DNA of 47,960 nt from an uncultured Clostridia bacterium (GTDB lineage: Bacteria > Bacillota > Clostridia > TANB77 > CAG-508): positions 1 to 47,960 of the forward strand of contig CANQHI010000007.1 of NCBI GenBank assembly GCA_947623725.1. The letters run 5' to 3'. Positions 8,805-19,088 of this stretch are shown here, piece after piece. Both the position numbers and the translations under genes were made by a program. The notes under the pieces were generated by a model. That model did not search any database. It was not told the origin of the DNA and saw nothing but the letters and a program-made list of their open reading frames with translations. Each line of letters opens with the position of its first letter. Position 1 is the stretch's first letter.

Positions 8805-10382
8805 CTAATTCTTTTCTATTAATACAATTTCATAATTATATTTTCTATATTTTGTTTCAAAATGTTGTGATTTTACAATCTCTGAATTTTCTAAATTATT
8901 AATTACTTCATTACTTAAATCATCATTATTAGAAATTGTCCATATTCTTCCCTTATAATCTTTTAAAACACTTAAGTCATTAATAGTAATTCCAAAAGTT
9001 TTATAAGCTTCTTCAATGTCCTGCCAATTCATCACATTTAAGAAATATACCTTTTCAGGATTAATGTTTAATCCTGTTATAATATGAAAACCATTTAGAT
9101 CATTACTTACAATGTATAGATCTTCATCTTTTTTATCATTCATTATGTATTCAAATGGCTCATAATTTGATGTATCATAGTTTTCATTTATCAAATTTAT
9201 ATTTGCAATTAATGATATTACCAAAGTTATTGTAGAAACAAGAAAAATTGTTCTTCCTTTTTCTCTTGATAGTAATATACATATAATAAAAATAAATAAC
9301 CCTGTTATAGTTAATAAATATCTTGCATAAAAAATTGAGCGAATAATTGAAAATGCTAATACAACCAAGATAACTAATATATATATCAATAATGCAAGCT
9401 TAGCTGGTTTTATCTCATCTCTATTCCAATTCTTTTTGAAGGAATAAATTAGATATATAAGAAACACTATAGTAAATAATAATGCTATCGGTTTATAAAC
9501 ATGAATTGTTTCATCTAGATTTCCAGTAAATTGAAACTCTACAATTTTAGGTATATTAGGAGCTCCAATCCAAAATCCTTCTGTTACATGTTTTATTTGT
9601 TTTATAAATGCAAAAATCCAAGGTACATATGCAATAATCTGCACTACTGCTGATATAAACCATCTTTTAAGATTTTTTAAATGCCTATTATTTTTTACTT
9701 CTTTATTTTTATGTGATTTTACAGAAAAATATATTAATAATAATAAATTTATTATAAAAGAAGCTATCAATCCATAATAATGTGTATAAGCTGATGCTAA
9801 ACTAAATAAAGCAAATAATACCCAATTTTTATTTTTTACCTCTCTATATTTTAAAATTCTATAAGCATAAATTGCAGTTAATGTAACGAAAAGCATTTCC
9901 CAAGTATACATTCTAAGTTCTGATGCATAAACTACAGAAGTTGGCCAAAAAATTGAGAAAAATGAAAATAGAACTCCAATTTTTTCGCCAAAATCTTTTT
10001 TTATATGAGTATATCCTAAGATAGACATTATAATTACCGGAATTGCTGAACATATTCTCATTCCAATTATGCTTCCATTAGTCAATAAGCTTACAATTTT
10101 TATAATATAGTAATAGAGTACTGGATGCACATCATGAGCAATAAAGTTCCATATTTCCCCTATAGGTTTTCTTGATATTGATATAGTATAACTTTCATCA
10201 AACCACAAATTTGTATGAAAACATGGTAAAATTATAAAAACTGCTCCTAATATAATTAATATGATATGTAGTAAGTTCAAATTTTTATTTACAATATTAA
10301 TTAAAGATTTATTTTTTACATTTTCTACATTATTAATTACACTACTTCTATTTAATTTTTCTTTATTGTCTTTCTCTTGCAT
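8805..10382 (-). CDS. GT39/ArnT-like polyprenyl-phosphate-dependent membrane glycosyltransferase
   Basis: 525 aa multi-TM protein; N-terminal NLWFDESYTISISRKPIGEIWNFIAHDVHPVLYYYIIK motif. Confidence 0.8.
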   Translation of the reverse strand: MQEKDNKEKLNRSSVINNVENVKNKSLINIVNKNLNLLHIILIILGAVFIILPCFHTNLWFDESYTISISRKPIGEIWNFIAHDVHPVLYYYIIKIVSLLTNGSIIGMRICSAIPVIIMSILGYTHIKKDFGEKIGVLFSFFSIFWPTSVVYASELRMYTWEMLFVTLTAIYAYRILKYREVKNKNWVLFALFSLASAYTHYYGLIASFIINLLLLIYFSVKSHKNKEVKNNRHLKNLKRWFISAVVQIIAYVPWIFAFIKQIKHVTEGFWIGAPNIPKIVEFQFTGNLDETIHVYKPIALLFTIVFLIYLIYSFKKNWNRDEIKPAKLALLIYILVILVVLAFSIIRSIFYARYLLTITGLFIFIICILLSREKGRTIFLVSTITLVISLIANINLINENYDTSNYEPFEYIMNDKKDEDLYIVSNDLNGFHIITGLNINPEKVYFLNVMNWQDIEEAYKTFGITINDLSVLKDYKGRIWTISNNDDLSNEVINNLENSEIVKSQHFETKYRKYNYEIVLIEKN

Positions 10383-10399
10383 TTAAAACTATCTCCTTT

Positions 10400-11644
10400 T
10401 TAAACATCCTTTGTATCCTCAATTTTTACGTCTCTGTTATGTTCTATTTTATCCCAAGTTATATCTCTTTTAAACAAACATTTAAAGTTAATTACAAGCC
10501 AAGAGCCTAAAAATACTGGATACATAATAAGTCCTTTCCACATCTTTAATACTGGTTTTTTATCTATTATCATAATTGCTATTGCTGTAAAAATCGGTAT
10601 TATAAATGTAGGAATTACATATTTTAAAATATTTATTATAAATGCTGAGGTCGTCATCTGCTGACCTAAATATACTACTGCATTAGATAAAAGTAATAAT
10701 ATAGTTATTACAAACATTGGCGCTGTTCCAACAATATATAGTAATCCATCAAAATTCATTAATGTTTTCTTTTCTACTGCCGATTTTGCTAGATCCTTTG
10801 TGTATTCTTGAAGACATTGCAAGTGACCTATTGTCCATCTTGACCTTTGTGACCATGATGGTTTAAATTTTACAGGTTGCTCATCATAAACAATTGCATC
10901 TGTTGCCCAACCAAGCTTATTTCCTTGGATAATTCTTTTTAAAGAAAACTCTATATCTTCAGTTAAAGTGTTAGTATTCCATCCTGTATTTTTTATGCAA
11001 TCAAATTTTACCATAAATCCTGTTCCATTAATAAGTGGAGAAAGTCCTGCATTATATCTTGCTAAATGATAAAATCTGTTCATTGTCCAATAAAATATCG
11101 CATAACCTGCTGAAATCCAACTATCTGTTGGATTCTTTATATCTCTATATCCTTGAACTACATCTTCTCCTTGACAAAGATGGCTATTCATTGCTTTTAA
11201 AAAATTTTCATCAACAATATTATCTGCATCAAATACACAGAAAGCATCATAGTCCATATTCTTGTCTTTTAATATTTTATTTAAAAAAAGTTGCAAAGCA
11301 AAACCTTTTGTTTGTTTTGCTTTATCTTTTTCTTTTCTGACGAAAATTTTTGCACCTTGCTCTTTCGCAATTTTTTCCGTATCGTCAGTGCAATTATCTG
11401 CAATTACATAAATATCATATAATTCTTTTGGATAATTTTGATTATTTAAACTATCTAAAAGATTTTTTATAACACTTTCTTCATTATGAGCTGGAATTAT
11501 TGCCATAAATTTATGATTTTTATCTATGACTTTTGGCTTATCTTTTAAATTTATAAAAGAACACATACTTATAACTAACTGGTAAAGCCAATATATTGTT
11601 ATTATCCATACTAATGCTTGTTGTATATAATATAAGTATTGCAA
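10400..11644 (-). CDS. Glycosyltransferase family 2
   Basis: AIIPAHNEESVIKNLLDSL, VFDADNIVDENFL, SQRSRWTIGHLQ; TTG start after GAAAGGGG. Confidence 0.92.
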   Translation of the reverse strand: MQYLYYIQQALVWIITIYWLYQLVISMCSFINLKDKPKVIDKNHKFMAIIPAHNEESVIKNLLDSLNNQNYPKELYDIYVIADNCTDDTEKIAKEQGAKIFVRKEKDKAKQTKGFALQLFLNKILKDKNMDYDAFCVFDADNIVDENFLKAMNSHLCQGEDVVQGYRDIKNPTDSWISAGYAIFYWTMNRFYHLARYNAGLSPLINGTGFMVKFDCIKNTGWNTNTLTEDIEFSLKRIIQGNKLGWATDAIVYDEQPVKFKPSWSQRSRWTIGHLQCLQEYTKDLAKSAVEKKTLMNFDGLLYIVGTAPMFVITILLLLSNAVVYLGQQMTTSAFIINILKYVIPTFIIPIFTAIAIMIIDKKPVLKMWKGLIMYPVFLGSWLVINFKCLFKRDITWDKIEHNRDVKIEDTKDV

Positions 11645-11647
11645 TTT

Positions 11648-13753
11648 TTAGCCCCTTTCTAAATCCTTCATATTAAGATTTATTCTTCCTTGATTATCTA
11701 TATCACTAACTTTTACTGTTACTTCATCGCCTATTGCTAAAACATCTTCTACTTTTTCTACTCTTTTATTTGATATTTTTGATACATGTAATAATCCTTC
11801 TTTTCCTCCACCTAAATCTATAAATGCACCAAAATTTGTAATTCTTGCAACTATTCCGTTATATACTTCTCCTACTTCAATATCTCTTATAATATTTTCA
11901 ATAGTTTTTAAAGCTTTTTCTGCATTGTTTATATCTTCTGCATAAATGAATACATGTCCATCTTCTTCTATATCAATTTTTACATTATTCTGCTCTATTA
12001 TTTTGTTGATAGTTTTTCCACCAGAACCAATAACATCTTTTATTTTTTCTACTGGAATTAATGTTTGTATAATCTTTGGAGCATATTTAGAAACATCACT
12101 TCTTGGAGCAGGTATTGCTTTTAATATAACTTCATCTATAATATGAGCTCTCGCCTTTTGAGTTCTTTCAAAAGCTTTTTCAATAATATCATAAGTTAAA
12201 CCATCTATTTTTATATCAACCTGTATCGCTGTAATACCATCTTTAGTACCACCAACTTTAAAGTCCATATCTCCGAAAAAATCTTCGATGTCTTGAATAT
12301 CTGTTAAAACAATATAATTTTCAGGATCATCTGGATTTGTAATTAATCCTGTTGAAATTCCTGCAACTGGTTTCTTAATAGGAACACCAGCATCCATTAA
12401 TGCTAATGTGCTTCCGCAGATACTTGCTTGTGATGTAGAACCATTTGATTCTAAAACTTCTGATACAACTCTAATTGTATAAGGAAATTCATCTTCGCAA
12501 GGAATCATTGGTGCTAATGCTCTTTCAGCTAAAGCTCCATGTCCAATTTCTCTTCTTCCTGGTCCTTTTGATGGTCTTGCTTCACCAACGCTATATGATG
12601 GGAAATTATATTGATGCATATATCTTTTTGATGTTTCACTATCTAATCCATCTAATTCTTGTTCATCTTTTTTAGTTCCAAGTGTTGCTATAGATAATAC
12701 TTTAGTTTGTCCTCTTGAGAAAAGTCCACTTCCATGAACTCTTGGAAGAAGCCCTACTTCTGCATATAAAGGTCTTATTTCATCTATAGTTCTTCCATCA
12801 GGTCTTTTTCCTTCTGTTAAAATCATCTTTCTTACACAAGCTTTTTCTAGATCATGAACTGATGTTGCTATGTCAAATGCATGCTCTTCTTCAGCATCTT
12901 CTCCATACATTTCAATTGCAAGCTCTTTTATTTTTTCTGCTACTTTATCAACATCATCATTTCTTACTTCCTTGTCTGTATTTTGAACTGCTTCATACAT
13001 TTCACTTTCAAATTTTTCTGTAACTGCTTGATAAAATTCTGGAGTAATTGAGAATGATTGATATTCAAATTTTTCTTTTCCAATTTCAGCTTTTATAGAA
13101 GAAATAAATTTGCACATATTTATAATTTCTTTATGAGCTTCTTTTATTGCTTCTAACATTATTTCATTTGGTATTTCATCTGCTCCTGCTTCTATCATTG
13201 TTATTTTGGTTTCAGTTCCTGCAACAGTAAGAGTTAATCTACTTTTCTTACTTTGTTCTTCAGTTGGATTTATTATTATCTTGTCATCAACATATCCAAC
13301 TTGTACTGCTGCTGTTGGTCCTGCCCAAGGAATATCAGAAATTGAAAGAGCTGCAGATGTTCCAATATTAGCACATACTTCTGGACTGTAATCTTGATCC
13401 ATTGAAAGTACTGTATTTGTAATGCATACATCATTTCTAAAATCATGTGGGAAAAGTGGTCTTATAGGTCTATCAATAGCTCTTGATACTAATATTGCCT
13501 TGTCTGCTGGCTTTCCCTCTCTTCTATTAAAACTTCCTGGTATTCTTCCAACTGCATAAAGTTTTTCTTCATAATCAACTGATAATGGAAAGAAATCAAC
13601 TCCTTCCTTTGGCTCTTTTGAAGCAGTAACATTTGTCATTACTACTGTATCTCCATATCTAACTGTTACACTTCCATTTGCTTGATTTGCAAATTTTCCT
13701 GTTTCGATTGTTAATTTTCTTCCTGCTAATTCTGTTTCATAAGTCTTAAACAT
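11648..13753 (-). CDS. pnp: Polyribonucleotide nucleotidyltransferase
   Basis: 701 aa; RNase PH repeats, KH (IKDVIGSGGKTINKIIE) and S1 domain; linked to rpsO. Confidence 0.97.
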   Translation of the reverse strand: MFKTYETELAGRKLTIETGKFANQANGSVTVRYGDTVVMTNVTASKEPKEGVDFFPLSVDYEEKLYAVGRIPGSFNRREGKPADKAILVSRAIDRPIRPLFPHDFRNDVCITNTVLSMDQDYSPEVCANIGTSAALSISDIPWAGPTAAVQVGYVDDKIIINPTEEQSKKSRLTLTVAGTETKITMIEAGADEIPNEIMLEAIKEAHKEIINMCKFISSIKAEIGKEKFEYQSFSITPEFYQAVTEKFESEMYEAVQNTDKEVRNDDVDKVAEKIKELAIEMYGEDAEEEHAFDIATSVHDLEKACVRKMILTEGKRPDGRTIDEIRPLYAEVGLLPRVHGSGLFSRGQTKVLSIATLGTKKDEQELDGLDSETSKRYMHQYNFPSYSVGEARPSKGPGRREIGHGALAERALAPMIPCEDEFPYTIRVVSEVLESNGSTSQASICGSTLALMDAGVPIKKPVAGISTGLITNPDDPENYIVLTDIQDIEDFFGDMDFKVGGTKDGITAIQVDIKIDGLTYDIIEKAFERTQKARAHIIDEVILKAIPAPRSDVSKYAPKIIQTLIPVEKIKDVIGSGGKTINKIIEQNNVKIDIEEDGHVFIYAEDINNAEKALKTIENIIRDIEVGEVYNGIVARITNFGAFIDLGGGKEGLLHVSKISNKRVEKVEDVLAIGDEVTVKVSDIDNQGRINLNMKDLERG

Positions 13754-13977
13754 ATTTTTTCCCTCCTTTTTGTAACTGATTAGACTGTAACCTCTATGAT
13801 GTGAATATTTAATATCCTATACATATAATCTAATGTTGATATCTAATATTCATATAATGCAAGTAGATGTTTATATTCAATATTCATATCATACAAGCTA
13901 CTGGTCATAATCAATTACTTTTTTATTTATTATAATTTAAAATTATGCTTGTCTGTTTTTGCTTACTTATGGTTAAA

Positions 13978-14021
13978 AAGCGAACACATTATATATATAA
14001 TTTAATATGTTCGCTTAAATA
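13978..14021 (-). terminator. Terminator downstream of rpsO
   Basis: AAGCGAACA...TGTTCGCTT inverted repeat followed on minus by TTTTT. Confidence 0.75.
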
Positions 14022-14028
14022 ATATAAA

Positions 14029-14295
14029 TTATTTTCTTAATCCAAGTTTTGCAACTATGTCTCTGTATCTTTGAATGTCTTTTCTTGATAGATAATTTAA
14101 AAGACTTTTTCTGTTTCCAACCATTTTGTATAATCCTCTTCTTGAGTGATTATCATTTGGGTTATCTTTTAAATGTTCTGTAAGTTCAGTTATTCTTTCT
14201 GTAAGAAGAGCTATTTGAACTTCTGGTGAACCAGTATCCTTTTCATCTCTTCTGTAAGTTTTGATTATTTCTTCTTTTCTTTCTTTTGTCATCAT
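14029..14295 (-). CDS. rpsO: 30S ribosomal protein S15
   Basis: 88 aa; [46 protein letters not shown]. Confidence 0.97.
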   Translation of the reverse strand: MMTKERKEEIIKTYRRDEKDTGSPEVQIALLTERITELTEHLKDNPNDNHSRRGLYKMVGNRKSLLNYLSRKDIQRYRDIVAKLGLRK

Positions 14296-14440
14296 AATTT
14301 TTACACCTCCTTGATTTTATTATTCCTTTAGCTGAGTCTTAGTGGTGTATTTATCCTAAGACTAAGAAAAAGGTATTCTGTATTATATTACCATATATTA
14401 AAATAAAAATCAAGATATAGCAAAGTAAAAAATATATGAA

Positions 14441-14480
14441 TTTCTAATTCTTACTAATTCTTACTAATTCTTACTAATTC
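14441..14480. repeat. 10-bp tandem repeat TTACTAATTC (3 exact plus 1 variant unit)
   Basis: tttctaattc ttactaattc ttactaattc ttactaattc. Confidence 0.95.
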
Positions 14481-14509
14481 TTATATAAAAATATATATAA
14501 GAAAATTGA

Positions 14510-15427
14510 TTACAATCTATTTATATATTTGTTTTTAGTTGCAAATGAAGAATGCACATATGTATTTAATGTTATTGTAACATTTGCATGCCCTAAAATC
14601 TCACTAAGAGATTTAACATCCATGCCAACATTTATACATTTAGTAGCAAATGTATGTCTTAAAGTATGATATTTTTTATATTTCACTTTAGCTAATTTTA
14701 ATAACTTTGTATATGTATATCTAAAAGCAATAGGCTCAACCCATTTATTTCTATCTCCTGATAATATAAAAGCATCATTAGGATATAATTTAGAATAATT
14801 TTTTAACACAACATATAAATTATTATTAAGTGGAATTTTTCTCATAGAATGTTGTGTTTTAGGAGTAGTATATATTACTTTGGTATTATTTTTACTTACA
14901 TATACTCTTTGTAAAGTATGTGTTACATTTAATACTCTATCTTCAAAATTAATATCATTCCATTTTAATGCACAAACTTCTCCAATTCTTAGTCCTGTAT
15001 ACATACTTATAATTATTCCTATTGCTTTAATATTATCTGATTTTAAACATTTCTTTTCAATTCTTCTTTTTTCTTTTTCAGAAAAAATTGTAATTTCTTT
15101 TTTATATATTGTCGGTGAAGAAATTAAGTTCAATTTATAGTTCTTGTCGTATTTTAATTCCGCATATTTTAATATGCATTTTAATATTACAACCGTGTCC
15201 TTTGTTGTTTTATTAGACAATCTCATTAATAACGTATCTATGTACTCATTGAAATTAAAATTAACTAATTCATCTAGGGTTTTATTACCAATTATTTTTG
15301 CAAACTTATTATTAATTAAATATTTGTAACTAAGATATGTCGATTCTTTTACTTTAGATTTTTTAAATTGTAGCCATTCTTCTGCTAACTGGTTAAAATT
15401 AATTTTTTCTTTATTCATATTAAACAT
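14510..15427 (-). CDS. Solitary tyrosine recombinase/integrase
   Basis: 305 aa; TGLRIGEVCALKW, HTLRHTFATKCINVGMDVKSLSEILGHANVTITLNTYVH: intact R-H-x-x-R-H-Y active site. Confidence 0.92.
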   Translation of the reverse strand: MFNMNKEKINFNQLAEEWLQFKKSKVKESTYLSYKYLINNKFAKIIGNKTLDELVNFNFNEYIDTLLMRLSNKTTKDTVVILKCILKYAELKYDKNYKLNLISSPTIYKKEITIFSEKEKRRIEKKCLKSDNIKAIGIIISMYTGLRIGEVCALKWNDINFEDRVLNVTHTLQRVYVSKNNTKVIYTTPKTQHSMRKIPLNNNLYVVLKNYSKLYPNDAFILSGDRNKWVEPIAFRYTYTKLLKLAKVKYKKYHTLRHTFATKCINVGMDVKSLSEILGHANVTITLNTYVHSSFATKNKYINRL

Positions 15428-15580
15428 CCTTTTTATAGTTTATTATATATATTATTAAAAAAAATGCAAATATTTTTGGAAATATTTTCTTATTTTTCTA
15501 AAAAAAATTAATATTTTAACGATTTTTAGTTTTGTTTTAACGATATATAGTGAGTTTTAATTTATGTAAATGTATATTTT

Positions 15581-15630
15581 TATATTTTTGCAAACTTATT
15601 ATATTTTAATTAAAAGTTTGCAAAAATATA
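15581..15630. repeat. Perfect 17-bp inverted repeat with 16-nt AT-only spacer
   Basis: TATATTTTTGCAAACTT (15581-15597) / AAGTTTGCAAAAATATA (15614-15630); no T-tract on either side. Confidence 0.9.
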
Positions 15631-15659
15631 AAATAATATATTCTGAAAAGCACAAAAAA

Positions 15660-15708
15660 ATATATCTAATTAAGAAAACATTTATTATATTTTCTATTAG
15701 ATATACTT
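15660..15708 (-). terminator. Terminator downstream of tex
   Basis: On minus: AAGTATATCTAAT...ATTAGATATATTTTTTT. Confidence 0.75.
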
Positions 15709-15733
15709 TATGTTTTTTTACAATATAATTATT

Positions 15734-17893
15734 TTATTCTTTTATATCTTTCATAGATAATTTTACTTTTTGCTTTTCAAAATCAATTCCAATTACTTTA
15801 ACCTTTACAATATCTCCTATAGAAACAACATCACTAGATTTTCTTACAAACTTATCACTTAGTTCTGATATATGTACTAATCCATCATGTTTAACTCCTA
15901 CATCAACAAAAGCACCAAAGTCAGTAATATTTCTAACAGTTCCTGTAAGAATCATTCCATCTTTTAAATCCTCAAATTTTAGTACATCACTTCTTAATAT
16001 TGGTTTTGGCATATCTTCTCTAGGATCTCTTCCTGGTTTGCAAAGTTCAGAAATTATATCTTTTAATGTCATTTCACCAACTTCTAAATCTTTAGCAGTT
16101 TTTTCAATATTAATTGCTCCTAATTTATTTTTTAACTCTTTTAATTTTTCTTTATCTAAAATATCTTCTTTTTTATATCCTATACTAGATAATAATTTTT
16201 CTGCAACTTTATAACTTTCTGGATGTACTGCAGTTATTTCTAACGGATTCTTTCCATCTGGAATTCTTACAAATCCTGCACATTGCTCATATGCTGTTTT
16301 TCCTAGTTTAGGAACTTTTAATAATTCTTTTCTTTCTTTAAACTTACCATTCTCATCTCTATATTTTACAATATTTTTTGCTATTCCTGAATTAATTCCA
16401 GAAACATAAGATAATAAAGAAGAGGTCGCTGTATTTATATCAACTCCTACTTCATTAACAGCATCTTCTACAACTCCTGACAAACTTTCTGATAATTGTT
16501 TTTGATTTACATCATGTTGATATTGTCCTATACCAATTGCCTTTGGATCAATCTTAACAAATTCAGCAAGTGGATCTTGTAATCTTCTTGCTATTGAAAT
16601 TGCTCCCCTTAATGATACATTTAGCTCTGGATATTCCTCTGTTGCAAGTTTTGATGCGGAATAAACTGATGCACCTGCTTCACTCACTATTGTATAATAA
16701 ACATCTATTCCCGTTTTTTCTTTTAATTCTTTAATTGTATCTGATACAAATAATTCTGATTCTCTCGATGCTGTTCCATTTCCTATTGCAATCATATTAA
16801 TATTGTCTTTTGTTATTAATCTTATTAATTCTTTTTTAGATCCTTCAATATCATTTTGAGGTTCAGTCGGATATACAACTCCTGTATCTAAAACTTTTCC
16901 TGTTTCATCTATAACTGCAAGTTTGCAACCAGTCCTATATGCAGGATCAAATCCAAGTACAGTTAATCCTTTTAATGGTGCACCTAATAAAAGTTGTTTT
17001 GCATTTTTTCCAAAAACAGCAATTGCTTGTTTGTCTGCTTTTTCTGTTAAGTCAGAATGTATTTCTCTATCAATAGATGGTTCTATTAATCTTGCCCAAC
17101 TATCCTCAATTGCTTCTTTTAATAAATCAGCTCTTTCTCCTTGTGACTTAATTATTTTGTCTGAAATAATTTTTATTATTTTTTCAATATTTTTGTTAAT
17201 TTTTACTTTTAAAAATTCTTCTTTTTCGCCTCTATTTATTGCTAAAATTCTATGACTTGGAATAGTAGATATTTTCTCACTAAATTCATAATACATTTCA
17301 TAAGGAGATTTCTCATCTTTTGCAGCTGCTGTTTCAATTGTTCCTTCTCTATAATATAAAGATTTTATTTTCTTTCTAAAATATGGATCATCGGAAATTA
17401 TTTCTGCAATAATATCTTTTGCTCCTTGTATTGCTTCTTCTTCATTTTTTACTTCATCTGTAATGAATTCTTTGGCTAATTCATAAATATTCTTTTTATC
17501 AGTTTGTTCTAAGATATTTTGAGCTAAAGGTTCTAAACCTTTTTGCTTGGCTACTGATGCTCTAGTTTTTTTCTTTTGTTTATAAGGTCTATATATATCT
17601 TCTACTTCTGCTAGAGTAAGAGCTTTTTCTAATTCTAAAGCTAATTCATCTGTCCACTTGCCTTGATTCTCTATTGATGTTTTTACTTCTTGTTTTCTTT
17701 GATCAAGATTTCTTAAATATGTAAGTCTTTCACTTAAATTTCTTAAAACCTCATCGCTTAAATTTCCTGTTACCTCTTTTCTGTATCTAGCTATAAAAGG
17801 AATTGTATTTCCTTCATCAATTAGGTTTATTGTCTTTTCAACTTGTGATCGCTTGATTTTCAATTCTTCTGCAATTATATTTGCTATATTCAT
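15734..17893 (-). CDS. tex: Tex family RNA-binding transcription accessory protein
   Basis: 719 aa; IPFIARYRKEVTG, GLTVLGFDPAYRTGCKLAVID, ASVYSASKLATEEYPELNVSLRGAISIARRLQDPLAE, C-terminal S1 domain. Confidence 0.95.
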   Translation of the reverse strand: MNIANIIAEELKIKRSQVEKTINLIDEGNTIPFIARYRKEVTGNLSDEVLRNLSERLTYLRNLDQRKQEVKTSIENQGKWTDELALELEKALTLAEVEDIYRPYKQKKKTRASVAKQKGLEPLAQNILEQTDKKNIYELAKEFITDEVKNEEEAIQGAKDIIAEIISDDPYFRKKIKSLYYREGTIETAAAKDEKSPYEMYYEFSEKISTIPSHRILAINRGEKEEFLKVKINKNIEKIIKIISDKIIKSQGERADLLKEAIEDSWARLIEPSIDREIHSDLTEKADKQAIAVFGKNAKQLLLGAPLKGLTVLGFDPAYRTGCKLAVIDETGKVLDTGVVYPTEPQNDIEGSKKELIRLITKDNINMIAIGNGTASRESELFVSDTIKELKEKTGIDVYYTIVSEAGASVYSASKLATEEYPELNVSLRGAISIARRLQDPLAEFVKIDPKAIGIGQYQHDVNQKQLSESLSGVVEDAVNEVGVDINTATSSLLSYVSGINSGIAKNIVKYRDENGKFKERKELLKVPKLGKTAYEQCAGFVRIPDGKNPLEITAVHPESYKVAEKLLSSIGYKKEDILDKEKLKELKNKLGAINIEKTAKDLEVGEMTLKDIISELCKPGRDPREDMPKPILRSDVLKFEDLKDGMILTGTVRNITDFGAFVDVGVKHDGLVHISELSDKFVRKSSDVVSIGDIVKVKVIGIDFEKQKVKLSMKDIKE

Positions 17894-18001
17894 AAAAAAT
17901 ATTCCTTTCTTATATTGCTTAAATTTGCTAAATTATTACTTATAAAGTTTAACATATTAGCAATTCTTTTTCAAGCAATATAAAAGGAATATTATATAGT
18001 A

Positions 18002-18925
18002 TTAACTAAAATTTGTTTCTAATTCCTGCATTACATTCTTGTATCCCATAAAAAATATATTTATGTCATTTATTTGACTCATTCTTTCTAAATCTTCAAT
18101 TATAACATAACATTTTTGAAGAGATATTTTGTTATTTTCATTTGAAATTATTTTAGAAAAATAATCTTTTGCTGATGCTATACTAATGGTTACATCACTC
18201 CACTTATCTGATGTACTTGCAATTACATAAGCATTTAAAATATTAAGTTTTGTATTATATAAATTTTGTTTATTATCATCTTCATTAATGCTTGATGCAT
18301 ATTTTGGAATACTTACATACATATTAAATAAATTAATTAATGTATTATTTTTGTCCATATTTTTTATTGACTGTATAACTCCATCCATTGATAATGCGAA
18401 ATTAGATATTAACTCATTTGTTATACCCTGATTTTGTAAATCTAAATTAATTGTAGGCCAAGTTGAATATATTTTTTCCATCAAAAATGATATTTGCTCC
18501 CAATCTGGTTCTTGATCATTTTGAGTTAAAATTTCATTTGGAACTAATTCTGATACTGTTGTTTGACTTTGAGTTTCATTTGAAGAATTTTGACTTTGAG
18601 AAGAATTACCCTTTTCTTCTCCACCTGAACCTTCATTTTCTGAATTTTCTGATTGTTGAGTAGAATTTTTAGATGAATTTTGTGATTCATTAATTTCTTT
18701 TGTGTATACTTTATATTTTACTACATCAATATTATTCAATTTATTCATTATTTCTATAATATTTGAATCAATATATGAAATTTCTGCAGAAATTTTTTGT
18801 TTCAAATTTATACCTTCACTTTGTGCATTAACATTTGATAATTTTATTGATATTAATGTAATTATTAGTATAATACAAATTATTCCTAATACAATGGCAA
18901 TATATTTTCCATATTCTTTTTTCAT
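18002..18925 (-). CDS. Uncharacterised single-TM anchored protein with S/N/Q/E-rich linker
   Basis: N-terminal TM (YIAIVLGIICIILIITLISI), low-complexity NESQNSSKNSTQQSENSENEGSGGEEKGNSSQSQNSSNETQSQ segment, helical C-terminus. Confidence 0.7.
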   Translation of the reverse strand: MKKEYGKYIAIVLGIICIILIITLISIKLSNVNAQSEGINLKQKISAEISYIDSNIIEIMNKLNNIDVVKYKVYTKEINESQNSSKNSTQQSENSENEGSGGEEKGNSSQSQNSSNETQSQTTVSELVPNEILTQNDQEPDWEQISFLMEKIYSTWPTINLDLQNQGITNELISNFALSMDGVIQSIKNMDKNNTLINLFNMYVSIPKYASSINEDDNKQNLYNTKLNILNAYVIASTSDKWSDVTISIASAKDYFSKIISNENNKISLQKCYVIIEDLERMSQINDINIFFMGYKNVMQELETNFS

Positions 18926-18934
18926 AAAAAAACT

Positions 18935-18986
18935 CCTAAGTATAATTTTTATTAGTATTTCTAAATTTTACTATTTTATACTTAGG
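18935..18986 (-). promoter_or_regulatory. Perfect 11-bp stem containing the Shine-Dalgarno of the 18925 gene, followed by T7 and ATG
   Basis: On minus: CCTAAGTATAA-(30 nt)-TTATACTTAGG then AGTTTTTTTATG; AGGAG lies at the end of the stem. Confidence 0.7.
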
Positions 18987-19088
18987 AAATTTTATTCCAT
19001 TTTATAATTAATTCTCTTGTTAAATATCAAATTTGAATTTATATATTTTATTAATATTATTTTATTTGAAATTTCTCAGTTAAATAAT

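Noticed and set aside
13790-14028. Riboswitch or tRNA in the rpsO-pnp gap
   Set aside because: No recognisable cloverleaf or riboswitch core; only AT-rich repeats and the rpsO terminator.
14441-14480. CRISPR array
   Set aside because: 10-bp head-to-tail units with no spacers and no cas genes.
14510-15427. Complete prophage or ICE around the integrase
   Set aside because: Flanked directly by rpsO and tex; no structural, replication or transfer genes.
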